Assembly (NCBI RefSeq): GCF_014042165.1
Contig: NZ_JACDZE010000004.1
Coordinates: 124,001-188,000 of the forward strand
Reading direction: 5' to 3'
From: Moheibacter lacus
GTDB taxonomy: Bacteria; Bacteroidota; Bacteroidia; Flavobacteriales; Weeksellaceae
DNA: 64,000 bases
The translations under genes were made by a program, and so were the position numbers. Of the stretch, positions 10,501 to 20,359 are shown piece by piece. Within the stretch, counting starts at the first letter, position 1. Every line of letters begins with the position of its first letter. The notes under the pieces are model-generated. The model was not told the origin of the DNA. It did not search any database and was given only the letters and a program-made list of their open reading frames with translations.

Positions 10501-13500
10501 GTGGTAAATGGATTGTTTCAAAATATGTGTCCTATAAACCCAATTCCTGGACAAACTTATATCACTAAAAATGAAGACTTTGAAAATACTTTTGAAAACT
10601 GGATAATTGATAATATCAACGATGTTTATGTTACTAACGTAAATTCTACCAATAGTTCAGAGTATAATGCACCTGTAGGCCCCACAAATACCCATATAAT
10701 TGCAATGAGTATGAGCTTTTATTCGGATTATTATACCTCGACTTCATATGCTAGTTTAAGAAGAAAATACTTAGGAACTTCTGAGTATTTAACCATTACC
10801 CCTACAGCAAATTTCTATAGTGAAATTACTATTTATCCTGAGGTAGATATCTTAGTAAATGGTCTTCCAATGCAAGGTAACCCTTATTCATTTAACAACT
10901 TTGGTGGATTCAGAAATGCTTTCCAGTCTCAATACCCCGGTTCGGTTGTCACACAAAATGGAGATAATGTTACTATAACCATAAATTCTGCCCAAACGTA
11001 TAATACGATTAAGGTTGGAAATGTGACCTATAATTTCACGCCATGTGTTCCTCAAAAAACAGAAGTACAAAATGAAAATCAGGCTGAGTATGAATTCTCC
11101 AAAGAACAAATAGAAACCGCCATCAAGATTTGGGAGGTAGAGAATGAAGATAAAGTGATTGAACAGGAAGCTTCTTCTATTCCTATGTTGTTTGAATTTG
11201 ATTTGAATGACAATGAATTCAATAAAAACTTGTCTGGGAACTATACCTTTGATTCTTCACTCGAAAAATGGTCAAAAGGAGGAAAAGAAGTAAAAGAAAT
11301 TGGGACGATTTCTGAATTGACCGGACAGTTTGGAGAGATGATTCAACAAGCTCTAATTGAGCAAAAAGAACAAACGATAAAATCTACAAAAGAAAGAATC
11401 CAAAAATATAAACAGGAGCTTATCTCTTCCGGAAAACTAAAAACAGCTTCTCATAACAATTCTCCATCTCTTATAAAAAAACGTTATGGACTTTCTCCGG
11501 CAGATTGCTCAACCTCTAATGCATCACCAACCCCTGAAATGGGAGACGATGATATCATCATAGGCGGAACTATCCCGGGAAGTGATCCATGTAGTATGAT
11601 CAACTGGAATTTCCAGATAGACTTTCCGGATCCGACATCGGATAATTTTTCAAATGGCACATCCTTTTTAGGAAGTACCAGTTCTACAGGCGCAAGTGGT
11701 GCTGTTGCTTTAGGAATTGGATGGGGAGTGAATCCGCTCACGAAGCAAACAACTTTTAACTGGGAATTTTCAGGAGGAAAGTCTATCAGCCGATCTTTGA
11801 TTGCGCAAGCGGATATGAACGGAGACGGATTGGATGATTATGTATTTAAGTCTAATAATAACAAACTTTATTATCGGCCTCACTATGTGACCAGAACGTA
11901 TGATGCAAATAATGAGTTAAAAATAAATCATAGCTATGGAGATGCTGTAATGATTCAGGGGATCAATGAGATGTTCCGATCTGAATCCAGTTTCTTTTCT
12001 GATAACCCCCAAATTACGTTTGGTATCAATGCTGTTGGTGGATTTGTTGGAAAAAATACATCCAAAGGAAAAAGCAATACGAATATCTTCATTGTAGATG
12101 CAAACTCAGACAGGTTACCGGATATTTCTGCAAACGGAAAAATTTATTTCAACCACCTTGTAAACGGAGTGCCTACTTTCACAGCAAACAGTGCCGTTAC
12201 GGAAAATATGCTCATTGCAGCCGAGCCTGCCGTTGATTATGAGTTTTCGGATGAAGATCAGTATACAGATGTCTATCCGGGATATGATATTGTCAAAGTC
12301 TGGACCGCGCCACAAAGTGGCAATATAAAAGTGTCAAATATAATACAGGCTGTAGACGTACTGGATAACAACACAACAGTAAAAGTTTCCATTGAAGCAG
12401 AATATTATGATGGAGACCGTGGAAACGGAGAAATTGTACATAACAGGTTATTCCAGGAAACTTTAAGTAACTCAAACAACTATTCCTTATTCCATGAAAT
12501 TAACGGCGGTCCAAGTATGCATGGCTCTGTTTCAAAAGGAGATCGATTATTTTTCCGAATTCATCATAACAAAGCAGGGGAAAATCCAAATATAGTTTGG
12601 GATCCGGAAATCCGGTATCAGGAAATCGATCCTATAACTTCTCAAATGGTTGATGCAACCTTACTGAATCAAAACGGGCTTAATGAGCTCCACAATAAAT
12701 ATTCGACGGATTTCATCTTAAATAAAAACAATCCGGAAACGGCCGCTCCTGCCTACGAAAATGGAAAAGCAAATATCTATTGGCAGTCTTTCTCCATACC
12801 TTCTACCTCGGATAAAGCAACGTATCGTATATCAAAAATAGATAATAGCTGGAATGAAGACGGGGACATTACTCCTTCTGCTCCGGCCATTATTTATGAA
12901 AAAGAATGTATCGCTGGACAACCTTGTACAATTTCGCCATCAACAGGGACGCTGAGCAATATTTCTCTGGAAAATGTTAAAGACAACAAAGTCACTTCCT
13001 TTACATTTGAAGTTTTGGGTGACTCAAATATAAATTGGAAACCAGCTGAATGGAAACCTACGCTTTCCATCCAATATGCTCAATTACTTGATAACGGACA
13101 GACATTCAACCATTCAGAAGTCCTATATCCGGTTGTCAACCATTCCATTTATAAAAATTATGTACTGACTGCTGAAAATTATCTGACAGGCATTAATCAC
13201 CACAGTAAAAACGGATATAATATCTATACCCTTCAAAGTGAACCGGGATGGAATGTAACGAACCCTACCGGTTCCCATACTTTTAACGTAAGGCCTTACT
13301 TCTTACCAACGTTAGGAAGTGAATATGGTTCAGGGAAGGTCATTTTCGTTGTGAAAAAGAACGGAACAGCAATCGGAAAGAAAAATATAATAATTAATAA
13401 TGGGAATTCCTCCGTTGAGAACCCTTCCTCTCCAATTGAATTTCATACAGGAACCCTAAGCTCAAATCCTCAGATCAGCATTGAATTCTATGGAGATGGG

Positions 13501-16500
13501 TCACTGGCGGCTAACCGGTTTTTAGAAATCATGGAAAGGCCTTTAAATGACTTTACCCCTTACATACTGTCATTAGCAGTGGTGGGATATGAGAGTTCAG
13601 GATCTGATTTCAACAGTGATAAATACCTGAAGCTAAAACGAGATCATATCAATTTATATACTAAATCAAGTGGTAAATTTGGTTCGGAGTACCGAAACTG
13701 GAGCCAATTCCATTATAATCCGGAAAAAGATACAAATGCCGGTACTCCTTCCGATGCATTCGGTAAATATCTCAACTTGGACTTATTGGAACTCGAGCCT
13801 GACCCTGAGCTGGAGAATGTGATCGGTGGGCTTGACCCGGAGGATTTTGATGAAGGAGATTTAAATGACGGTGGATATTTTGACGGCCTATTTAACCAAT
13901 ATTTCCCCAATTCTCTTTTGGCCGTATTATTTGCCAATCCTTTCCGGGGGAAGCCCACTCAAAACTCCAATGAAATAAATGAACTATGGCAGGGTTCAAC
14001 ATATGAGAATAACATTACTGCAACAGGCGGACGTGCCGCAGGTATGATGGAATCTTTTACTACACAAATAGGTGAAGATGAGGTCATTTATACTCAGGAA
14101 AGCTTTGATGCCGAAGCTTATTCCATCAACAAAAAAAGCCGGAGCGCTACAAGAACCATCGCTGGTGGAATCGGGGTATCCATGGGTGGTGTAGGTGGAA
14201 GTGTGAGCGGAAACAAGACCACTTCTGCTTACAATTATACATTAACTGATTATATTGATCTGAACGGAGACGGCTATCCGGATATCCTGACCGAAGGAAA
14301 GGTTCAATATACCAAACCGACAGGAGGATTAAAGGTTTCCGGAAACCCTCCCTCCAATTGGAATGGTATTGGAAGGTATGAAATTGATAACTGGGGTCTG
14401 GCTGCATCGGGAAGTTATGGAAAAGCAGGCGAGGGAACTAATGATGAATGTGCCGCAGAAGAGTTTCGTTTTCATGGATTCTCCGGTCAGGCAAGTGGTG
14501 GAGTAAGCGGAAATTTTTCCGAAGGAGAAGACTGGGCTCACCATATCCGCATTGACGTGAATGGAGACGGCTTATCTGACAAGATAAACCAAGCCGGAAA
14601 TGTATTGCTTAACATGGGAGAAAATGTGCCTTATCAATCTGTAAGCTGGGCATCTCTAGGACTTCCTGAAAACTCAAATTCTTCCGTAGGGGGCGGAATC
14701 GGCATCAATCTATGGAACGGCAGTGTTGAAGGGGGCTATTCCATTTCTTATTCAAATACGGACGTGAAAACCGGGATGATGGATATCAATGCCGATGGCC
14801 TGGTGGATATGATCAAAATGGAAGGAGGCATATTTAAAGTTGCTTTCAATAACGGAAATGGATTTTCCTCGTATAAAACACTAACACCCTTCTTCAATCT
14901 TTTAGATGACGGACAGGCTACGACTTCATCTCTTAATATCGGAGCAAGTGTTTATATTACAATCCCTATCCTTCTGGCTTGTTGTTTAAAGATCGGAGGA
15001 AGCGTAGATGCGACACCCTACTCAACAACAACAAACAAAGTTCTAAAAACCGTTACGGATTTTGATGGCGACGGTTATCCCGACTTGATGGAAAAAGCTG
15101 GAAATGTCACCAAAATCAGGTATTCAAATATCCGCAGAACCAACAAATTAAAAGCGGTTGAAAATCCGTTGGGTGGTTCCTTCGAACTGGATTATACCGT
15201 ACAGGGAAATACCTATGATATGCCGACCGGCAAATGGGTTTTAGCTAAAGTAACTGTTGATGATTACAATGCTTCCTCCCCTATTAATAATGAAGATTAT
15301 CAATATTCACAGGACGGAAACCGTTATGACAAGTATTTCAAATATGAGAATGGTTACTATGACAGACGGGAACGTGAATTCTATGGTTTCAGAATCGTGA
15401 AAACAATTGATGTTAAGGAAAAAACAACAATCAACAATTACTCTCAGGTAGAGCCCAATGCATACAGAACTCAGATCAGCCAGTTTCACAACAAAAGCTA
15501 CTTCTTAAGAGGAATGCTGGAAAAATCATACAGTATCAAAGGGTTTTATTACAATGCAAATGATCCTGAATATTTAAGTATTCCTGCCAGCAGAATTTTT
15601 AGCAAAACAGTGAATACCTATGGACTGAAAGGCTTTTCACAGACGGACTGGACAATGAATAACCAGAATGACCTGGATCCGGACTATGATGTGGGAGGAA
15701 AGGAAGGAAGAGGAACTGCAATTGCTTTACTCTTGGAAACACAAAATAGTATTTATGAATTGACAAGCAGCCCTAAAACCCAATCCATTCTTTACGAATA
15801 CGATAAATATGCCAGAATTTCAAAGTATTCTTACAAAGGAGATATTAGTGTGGCGACAGATAATTATGTTACTACAATTACTTATCATGATGACGCCGCT
15901 CTTTTAAACAAAAATATACTTTCCGTTCCAAAATCCATTATTGTAGGTACTGAAGGGCTCTCTACAACAGGCTATATCAGAAAAAGAACAACGGAAAATA
16001 TCGATCTGAATACAGGAGTCATTAAAACCATTAAAGCGTTTTATAAAACGCCGGAAGGAACGGAAACAACTGCCCAAACCGATATGACCTATAATTCTTA
16101 CGGGGCGGTTGCAACGATCACCTATCCTGCTAACCTGAACGGGCAAAGAGCCAAGCTTACGTATATCTATACCCCGAATGTAAATTATAACGGCAATACC
16201 CAAAACTTCTCCGTGAAAGTACAGGACAACCTCAATTATAATTCAACATCCATCTATGGTTACAAATACGGGAACCTCCTGAAAACGAACGATGTTGCAG
16301 GGAACGAAATGAAATACGCTTATGACAGTTTCGGAAGGGTAACCGAAATACGCAGCCCCAAAGAGCTTTCAGCAACCAAGCCTACTATTTTGTTCAGCTA
16401 TTTCCCGACCTACAGCTCTTACACCTCTTCAGGGCTTTGCAGTATAGATCCGGAGGAATTCAAGCCGTTGGCCATTACCAGACATTTTGACCCTCAGAAC

Positions 16501-19500
16501 CCGACCAATGATATAGAAACCTATACGTTGATAGACGGACTGGCAAGACCTTTACAGGTAAAAAAAGACATTGACTATACGCTGAACGAGTCATCTGCGG
16601 CAGTGGAAAAAATGTCCGTATCCGGTCAGGTGATATACGATTCGTATGGAAGGGCGATTAAACAATTCCATCCTTCTTTTGAAGATAAATCCTGCGCAGC
16701 GAATGTCCTGCTGAATAACAGTGTGCATCAATATTTTGCTCTAACCAAATATGACGAGCTAGACAGGGTAACCGAATCCACAGATGCGGAAGGAAACGTC
16801 AGCAAAATGTTTTACACCCTTGCAAATGACGGATTCAGCACAAGGCAAATGAGAGTTCGAAGTGAAGTCCCTCAGATCGGTTCCACCAAGATCATTACGG
16901 AATCCTACACGGATGTGAACGGACGAACTACTTCCGTGAAAAACATCCTGGGGACTTCTACCGCTATATGGACGAAATATAAATACGACGTCATCGGGCA
17001 GGTGCTGCAAACCATAGATGCGCAGGACAATATCATACAAAGCAAATACGATGAGCTGGGAAGGCGCATTTCAGTAACGCATCCTGATGCCGGGCTGAAT
17101 AAGGTATGGTATGACCCTGCCGGAAACGTCGTAAAAACACAAACCCCCAACCTGCTGGCTCTGACCGGAGTAAATGAAGCCGACAAATTCATCAAGTATA
17201 ATTATGACGCATTGAACAGGCCTGTGACGATAACCTATCCGCCTACGCCCATGGGAGCCAACATCAGTAACGTAACCTACCAATACGCTCCAAGCAACAG
17301 CTCCGTGCCGAATGCCAAAGGAAAGCTCATTAAGCTTACAGATGCTACGGGAGAAGTACTGTATTCCTATGGAAATATGGGAGAAGTTACACAAACCGGA
17401 AGAACGATCGTCGCGCCGAACCTGCCGACGAGAACTTTCGTCCACCAGTTTGAATATGACAGCTGGAACCGTCTGGTAAATCTCATCTATCCTGATACTG
17501 AAGCGGTAAGCTACAAATACGACAAAGGAGGAAACCTGAAGCAGATCACTGGATCGGACGGCTCCAACCCGTATAATTACGTAACGAACATAGGATATGA
17601 TGAATACGAGCAGAAAATATTCATCAAGTACGGAAATAATACGGTAAACACCTATTCCTATCAGCCGGCATTGAGAAGGCTCGATCTGATGAAGGCGAAA
17701 ACATCTGCCAATACCCTGATGTTTGACAACAAATACACCTATGACCTTGCCGGAAATGTCACCAAGCTGCAAAATTTTGCAGGACCGGTCGCATCCAACA
17801 AGATGGGAGGAACCTATACGCATAATTATACGTATGATAACCTGAATAGGCTGACTGCTGCGGACGGTATTTTCACCGGTAATGTGGGAACGCCTCTGCC
17901 GGCTTATGAAAATAAAACCGCCGAGTATTCCCTTGCCATGGTGTACGACAACCTGCACAATATCACCAAAAAGACCCAGTCGCACAAAAAGGACAATGTG
18001 ACATTCAGTCCGAACTCCTATGCTAATACATATGCTTACGGATCCGCAAGGCCACATGCTGTAACGGGTATAAATATCGGGCAGGTGTTAAATCCCGAGT
18101 CCTTCCAGTACGATGCCAACGGAAATATGACACGGCACTTCCGCCCTTCGGAAGTGCAGGATTACTACTGGGATGAATCCAACCGCTTGCGCTCACTTGT
18201 AAGAAACAGTTCCGAGCTGAACCACTATATTTACGATGCCTCAGGTGAGCGTACGCTGAAAGCGCTTTCCACCGTAAGCCAGCTCTATGTGAACGGCTCT
18301 CCTGTGGACGGCGGCGTAACTCTTGGCGGCTATACCACTTATGCAAGTCCTTATGTAGTGGTAAACAGCGGCGGGCAGTTCACCAAACACTACTATGCCG
18401 GCTCGCAGCGCATCGTAAGCAAAGTGGCGGGTACTGCGGATATCTTTGAAGACGCTAGCCCCAAAACCATGGCGAAATTCTCCGCGCTGAAACAAACGCA
18501 GGTCGATGATATACTGAAGATAGCTGAACTTGCCGGATTAGGTGAAGTGGAGATTAAGCAATATAAAAGCAAAAAAGAAGAAGGAGAAGAACCCCAAGTG
18601 CAGGAGGTTGCAGCACTTGCTCCCATCTACTTCTTCCACCCGGATCATTTAGGAAGCTCAACATTTTTATCGGATGCTAACGGTAATCCTTACCAGTTTT
18701 TCTTAAATTTACCGTTCGGTGAAACGATGGCCGAACAGAGAAGCTCAGGGACATTTAACAATGTTTTCAAATTTAATGGGAAAGAATTGGATGCCAATAC
18801 AGGTCTGTACTACTACGGCGCAAGGTATTACGACCCTCGCCTGTCAATCTTCATATCGCCCGACCCTTTAATGGAGGATTATCCGAATTTTACACCGTAT
18901 CATTATGTACATCAAAACCCTATCAATCTGATAGACCCTACGGGGATGAGTGCTGAGAATACTAATGGTGATTGGCCTCCGAAGTGGTGGAATCAAATAA
19001 AGTCGTGGTTTAACGGTAGTGAAGATTATAAAGGTTCAGGATGGGGACACGGTTTGAGAACTCAAATATACGAATCTTTAGGATTTGATGATAAAGCAGA
19101 CAACTTGATAGAGGCTGGTGTTATGTCTATGTTGCAATCGGGTGAAGCAAATTTAGAAGGTAGTGCTTTAGAGAAAGTTTCTTCTGACCCTGCAATAATA
19201 TCTTATGAAGCTGATTTAATTGAAGCGGCAAAATCTGACCCCAAGTTTGGAAAAGAAGCATTCTCTTTTTTAAGAGAAAAATCTGTTCAGTTTGGAGGTC
19301 AGAGAGCTGAGGGTGATATGTGGGAGCAAGCTAAAGACCCTTTCAACCCTAAATATAAAGATACTTGGAAGGTTGCGGCTAATGAGTTGACTTGGTTAGT
19401 TAGGAGTACTAATGTTAAATCTGTAATAGGAGTTAGTGCAGACGGTAAAATGACCATATCTCATAGGTTTTCCGATATTTTTGATTTAAGACCATCGGGG

Positions 19501-19629
19501 GTAAGAAGTGGAGCTTATAATACAGCTACAAAAGTACTTGGATTCTTGTATCACGATTTAGCTGGTGGTAATGATAAGATGAGGATTAATGCGAATTGGA
19601 ATAAAACATACCAATTAATTAAGAAGTAA
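7573..19629 (+). CDS. Giant SpvB/RHS polymorphic toxin
   Basis: The ATG at 7573 gives 4018 residues; the frame is open from a TTG at 7567. In order: a Sec signal peptide; a ZU5-like region (about 396-486); a SpvB domain (about 511-840, with LSYPLNIPAGKQGMQPNLGL); a thrombospondin type 3-like Ca-binding block (about 852-909, DKDQDGIFDLCDNCP); an AT-rich insert (about 910-1330); several FG-GAP/VCBS-like units (DMNGDGLDDY, DLNGDGYPDI, DVNGDGLSD, DFDGDGYPDL) to about 2500; RHS/YD repeats (about 2530-3730); and the core end LYYYGARYYDPRLSIFISPD then DPTGM near 3792. The last 227 residues are a variable tail I do not recognise, with conserved-looking FLYHDLAGGND. RHS shells encapsulate such tails. 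No T9SS domain is present. The following gene is a likely immunity protein. Confidence 0.9.
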   Translation: MRDVNPTSNLLSKTGFKIAYFIVCLAAFNFTFAAPLVQAHEAKKRIAEQQISQLLYNLENPPKNSFFQSYKEISDLQESSNLKENSQEEKELPLNSASKEIYLNREKSNYFSFKEASVPTIETVPSLLPVNLNPKPFGEGIIGISDLHPIDDPSDNVFNVWLDDLSTNEKVWLTYDVYGIDSVSSVSRSINERMNTGGYLVKTSNQWTSRKESVDNNWLKEGNNFIRFSIPRNANYNYKIKNVRFIKENTKTTDLIILLNESVSLVKNEKTYIQGYISNTEKTVSSVSINGKSLNLLGNEFEGFVEISSKNIEDGFIEVKAFDNQNKFVSNKLLSIEENLIEADFQFQPETADKVSYKTLGVDYGVFEVNGAKLLIDKGTLDKEIEFSIASLRKIDIAPMSSGMVNVTSGQKGFRYLPHGMQFSKEVKIALPYDEKLIPAGNSIDDIRSYYFNDLNGQWEQLELDSIDHQNKLIISKTTHFTDMINGVIQVPESPETSAFAPTMMSDVKAADPSAGMNIMQPPSASQDGAAHLSYPLNIPAGKQGMQPNLGLQYSSEGGNGWMGLGWNISMPAITVDTRWGTPEFHSTLETELYSLGGEQLYFLTKNVQEEIEPYMPNRHRLSSNGMYDTTLKSRGSGTKQFYPRKGGSFTKIERMGSSPSTYYWKVTSSDGMVSWYGADETGTINTNNVLKDGNGNIVHWALVKTVDLYNNYVKYTNLVDTETSGNLNGGKQIYISNIEYLAPHSSNKYNVSFTRDTSPSRPDKSINGRFGFKQVDAHLLTKIDVKYGTSQIRSYEFTYKTGIFNKTLLGEIIEKNESGAEFYRHKLDYHDDITNGDGIEVYFSVEEVLLECDEDEDPCGPKDKDQDGIFDLCDNCPSVYNPNQADADNDGIGDACDPCPFDPTNDCQNETCVTVTFPKPKEIMHRYGHGLSIAYLGTPTQPWWNCTTLAHSFNGKALGSSYYSVPDNNIFYSGHVVNGLFQNMCPINPIPGQTYITKNEDFENTFENWIIDNINDVYVTNVNSTNSSEYNAPVGPTNTHIIAMSMSFYSDYYTSTSYASLRRKYLGTSEYLTITPTANFYSEITIYPEVDILVNGLPMQGNPYSFNNFGGFRNAFQSQYPGSVVTQNGDNVTITINSAQTYNTIKVGNVTYNFTPCVPQKTEVQNENQAEYEFSKEQIETAIKIWEVENEDKVIEQEASSIPMLFEFDLNDNEFNKNLSGNYTFDSSLEKWSKGGKEVKEIGTISELTGQFGEMIQQALIEQKEQTIKSTKERIQKYKQELISSGKLKTASHNNSPSLIKKRYGLSPADCSTSNASPTPEMGDDDIIIGGTIPGSDPCSMINWNFQIDFPDPTSDNFSNGTSFLGSTSSTGASGAVALGIGWGVNPLTKQTTFNWEFSGGKSISRSLIAQADMNGDGLDDYVFKSNNNKLYYRPHYVTRTYDANNELKINHSYGDAVMIQGINEMFRSESSFFSDNPQITFGINAVGGFVGKNTSKGKSNTNIFIVDANSDRLPDISANGKIYFNHLVNGVPTFTANSAVTENMLIAAEPAVDYEFSDEDQYTDVYPGYDIVKVWTAPQSGNIKVSNIIQAVDVLDNNTTVKVSIEAEYYDGDRGNGEIVHNRLFQETLSNSNNYSLFHEINGGPSMHGSVSKGDRLFFRIHHNKAGENPNIVWDPEIRYQEIDPITSQMVDATLLNQNGLNELHNKYSTDFILNKNNPETAAPAYENGKANIYWQSFSIPSTSDKATYRISKIDNSWNEDGDITPSAPAIIYEKECIAGQPCTISPSTGTLSNISLENVKDNKVTSFTFEVLGDSNINWKPAEWKPTLSIQYAQLLDNGQTFNHSEVLYPVVNHSIYKNYVLTAENYLTGINHHSKNGYNIYTLQSEPGWNVTNPTGSHTFNVRPYFLPTLGSEYGSGKVIFVVKKNGTAIGKKNIIINNGNSSVENPSSPIEFHTGTLSSNPQISIEFYGDGSLAANRFLEIMERPLNDFTPYILSLAVVGYESSGSDFNSDKYLKLKRDHINLYTKSSGKFGSEYRNWSQFHYNPEKDTNAGTPSDAFGKYLNLDLLELEPDPELENVIGGLDPEDFDEGDLNDGGYFDGLFNQYFPNSLLAVLFANPFRGKPTQNSNEINELWQGSTYENNITATGGRAAGMMESFTTQIGEDEVIYTQESFDAEAYSINKKSRSATRTIAGGIGVSMGGVGGSVSGNKTTSAYNYTLTDYIDLNGDGYPDILTEGKVQYTKPTGGLKVSGNPPSNWNGIGRYEIDNWGLAASGSYGKAGEGTNDECAAEEFRFHGFSGQASGGVSGNFSEGEDWAHHIRIDVNGDGLSDKINQAGNVLLNMGENVPYQSVSWASLGLPENSNSSVGGGIGINLWNGSVEGGYSISYSNTDVKTGMMDINADGLVDMIKMEGGIFKVAFNNGNGFSSYKTLTPFFNLLDDGQATTSSLNIGASVYITIPILLACCLKIGGSVDATPYSTTTNKVLKTVTDFDGDGYPDLMEKAGNVTKIRYSNIRRTNKLKAVENPLGGSFELDYTVQGNTYDMPTGKWVLAKVTVDDYNASSPINNEDYQYSQDGNRYDKYFKYENGYYDRREREFYGFRIVKTIDVKEKTTINNYSQVEPNAYRTQISQFHNKSYFLRGMLEKSYSIKGFYYNANDPEYLSIPASRIFSKTVNTYGLKGFSQTDWTMNNQNDLDPDYDVGGKEGRGTAIALLLETQNSIYELTSSPKTQSILYEYDKYARISKYSYKGDISVATDNYVTTITYHDDAALLNKNILSVPKSIIVGTEGLSTTGYIRKRTTENIDLNTGVIKTIKAFYKTPEGTETTAQTDMTYNSYGAVATITYPANLNGQRAKLTYIYTPNVNYNGNTQNFSVKVQDNLNYNSTSIYGYKYGNLLKTNDVAGNEMKYAYDSFGRVTEIRSPKELSATKPTILFSYFPTYSSYTSSGLCSIDPEEFKPLAITRHFDPQNPTNDIETYTLIDGLARPLQVKKDIDYTLNESSAAVEKMSVSGQVIYDSYGRAIKQFHPSFEDKSCAANVLLNNSVHQYFALTKYDELDRVTESTDAEGNVSKMFYTLANDGFSTRQMRVRSEVPQIGSTKIITESYTDVNGRTTSVKNILGTSTAIWTKYKYDVIGQVLQTIDAQDNIIQSKYDELGRRISVTHPDAGLNKVWYDPAGNVVKTQTPNLLALTGVNEADKFIKYNYDALNRPVTITYPPTPMGANISNVTYQYAPSNSSVPNAKGKLIKLTDATGEVLYSYGNMGEVTQTGRTIVAPNLPTRTFVHQFEYDSWNRLVNLIYPDTEAVSYKYDKGGNLKQITGSDGSNPYNYVTNIGYDEYEQKIFIKYGNNTVNTYSYQPALRRLDLMKAKTSANTLMFDNKYTYDLAGNVTKLQNFAGPVASNKMGGTYTHNYTYDNLNRLTAADGIFTGNVGTPLPAYENKTAEYSLAMVYDNLHNITKKTQSHKKDNVTFSPNSYANTYAYGSARPHAVTGINIGQVLNPESFQYDANGNMTRHFRPSEVQDYYWDESNRLRSLVRNSSELNHYIYDASGERTLKALSTVSQLYVNGSPVDGGVTLGGYTTYASPYVVVNSGGQFTKHYYAGSQRIVSKVAGTADIFEDASPKTMAKFSALKQTQVDDILKIAELAGLGEVEIKQYKSKKEEGEEPQVQEVAALAPIYFFHPDHLGSSTFLSDANGNPYQFFLNLPFGETMAEQRSSGTFNNVFKFNGKELDANTGLYYYGARYYDPRLSIFISPDPLMEDYPNFTPYHYVHQNPINLIDPTGMSAENTNGDWPPKWWNQIKSWFNGSEDYKGSGWGHGLRTQIYESLGFDDKADNLIEAGVMSMLQSGEANLEGSALEKVSSDPAIISYEADLIEAAKSDPKFGKEAFSFLREKSVQFGGQRAEGDMWEQAKDPFNPKYKDTWKVAANELTWLVRSTNVKSVIGVSADGKMTISHRFSDIFDLRPSGVRSGAYNTATKVLGFLYHDLAGGNDKMRINANWNKTYQLIKK

Positions 19630-19634
19630 TATTT

Positions 19635-20165
19635 ATGAGAATCACTTTTTTTATGATAATTCTTATACTTATACAAGGTTGTGACTTTGTTCATAAGAAA
19701 AATAAAAACCAATCAAATATGGATGAATATTATACTCGCATATCTGGTATTGATTATCAGCGTATTCCTTTAATTAAACCATTTGAATTAATAAAGATGA
19801 AAGGAAATAATAGTTGGAGTTTAAATACATCTCAATTACCAAAAGAAGCAGGAGATTTAAGCCCAATAGATTTAATATATTGTACCGACTCTTTTATATA
19901 TGGGTACAAATCGGACTATCAAGACCCTGAATGGGAGCAATACAAAACACCTGAAAGTTGGTTTGTGATTGATATTTCCAATAGCAAATTAATTACATAT
20001 ACCAATGAGTCAGACTTTATAAATACAAATGTTACTTTTATAGAAAAGGTTAAAATGAAATCTCCGGATTTTTATTTTAATTCGTTTAAAAAAGAATACA
20101 TTTTACCTTGGTTTAATGATACAATCAAAAATCAACTAAAAAAAGATATGGATAAGACAAATTGA
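19635..20165 (+). CDS. Predicted lipoprotein, likely immunity protein for the RHS tail
   Basis: A 176-residue protein starting 5 bases after the RHS stop. It begins with a short hydrophobic stretch ending in a lipobox-like ILIQGC, so Cys16 is a likely lipidation site. The rest is soluble, rich in aromatic and charged residues (SWFVIDISNSKLI). I do not recognise the family. A small gene directly after a polymorphic toxin tail is normally its immunity gene. A lipid anchor facing the periplasm implies that the tail acts there, on the cell wall or membrane. The gene is more AT-rich than the RHS core, as expected for an exchangeable toxin/immunity cassette. Confidence 0.65.
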   Translation: MRITFFMIILILIQGCDFVHKKNKNQSNMDEYYTRISGIDYQRIPLIKPFELIKMKGNNSWSLNTSQLPKEAGDLSPIDLIYCTDSFIYGYKSDYQDPEWEQYKTPESWFVIDISNSKLITYTNESDFINTNVTFIEKVKMKSPDFYFNSFKKEYILPWFNDTIKNQLKKDMDKTN

Positions 20166-20273
20166 TAATATTCCATACTTAGGGTAGTGTTCCACATTGG
20201 GACATTTACTATAAGTCAAAATATAAGAAACTCGTTTTCAATAGAATTTAGAAAATATTTTAGAAATTCAATG

Positions 20274-20293
20274 CCAACCTTCAGGTTGGTTTT
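20274..20293 (+). terminator. Hairpin upstream of IS1-family transposase
   Basis: A perfect 6-bp stem ccaacc/ggttgg with a TTCA loop is followed by TTTT. It lies between the immunity gene and the transposase. It could end transcription of toxin locus 1 or protect the insertion sequence from read-through. The second IS1-family element has a longer hairpin in the same place relative to its transposase. Confidence 0.5.
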
Positions 20294-20359
20294 GTCATTT
20301 ATAATTGCTTAGAAAACATTAAAATGGTTTTTATAGAACCTAATGTATCAGATTGGGAC

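Noticed and set aside
17071..18057. Long minus-strand open frame (328 codons) inside the RHS gene
   Set aside because: It is antisense to clear RHS repeats; the composition is an artefact of repeat codons and it has no recognisable domain.
19400..19629. T9SS sorting domain at the C-terminus of the giant RHS protein
   Set aside because: The end lacks the YPNP start, the central beta motif and the closing VxK pattern; it is a toxin-like tail.
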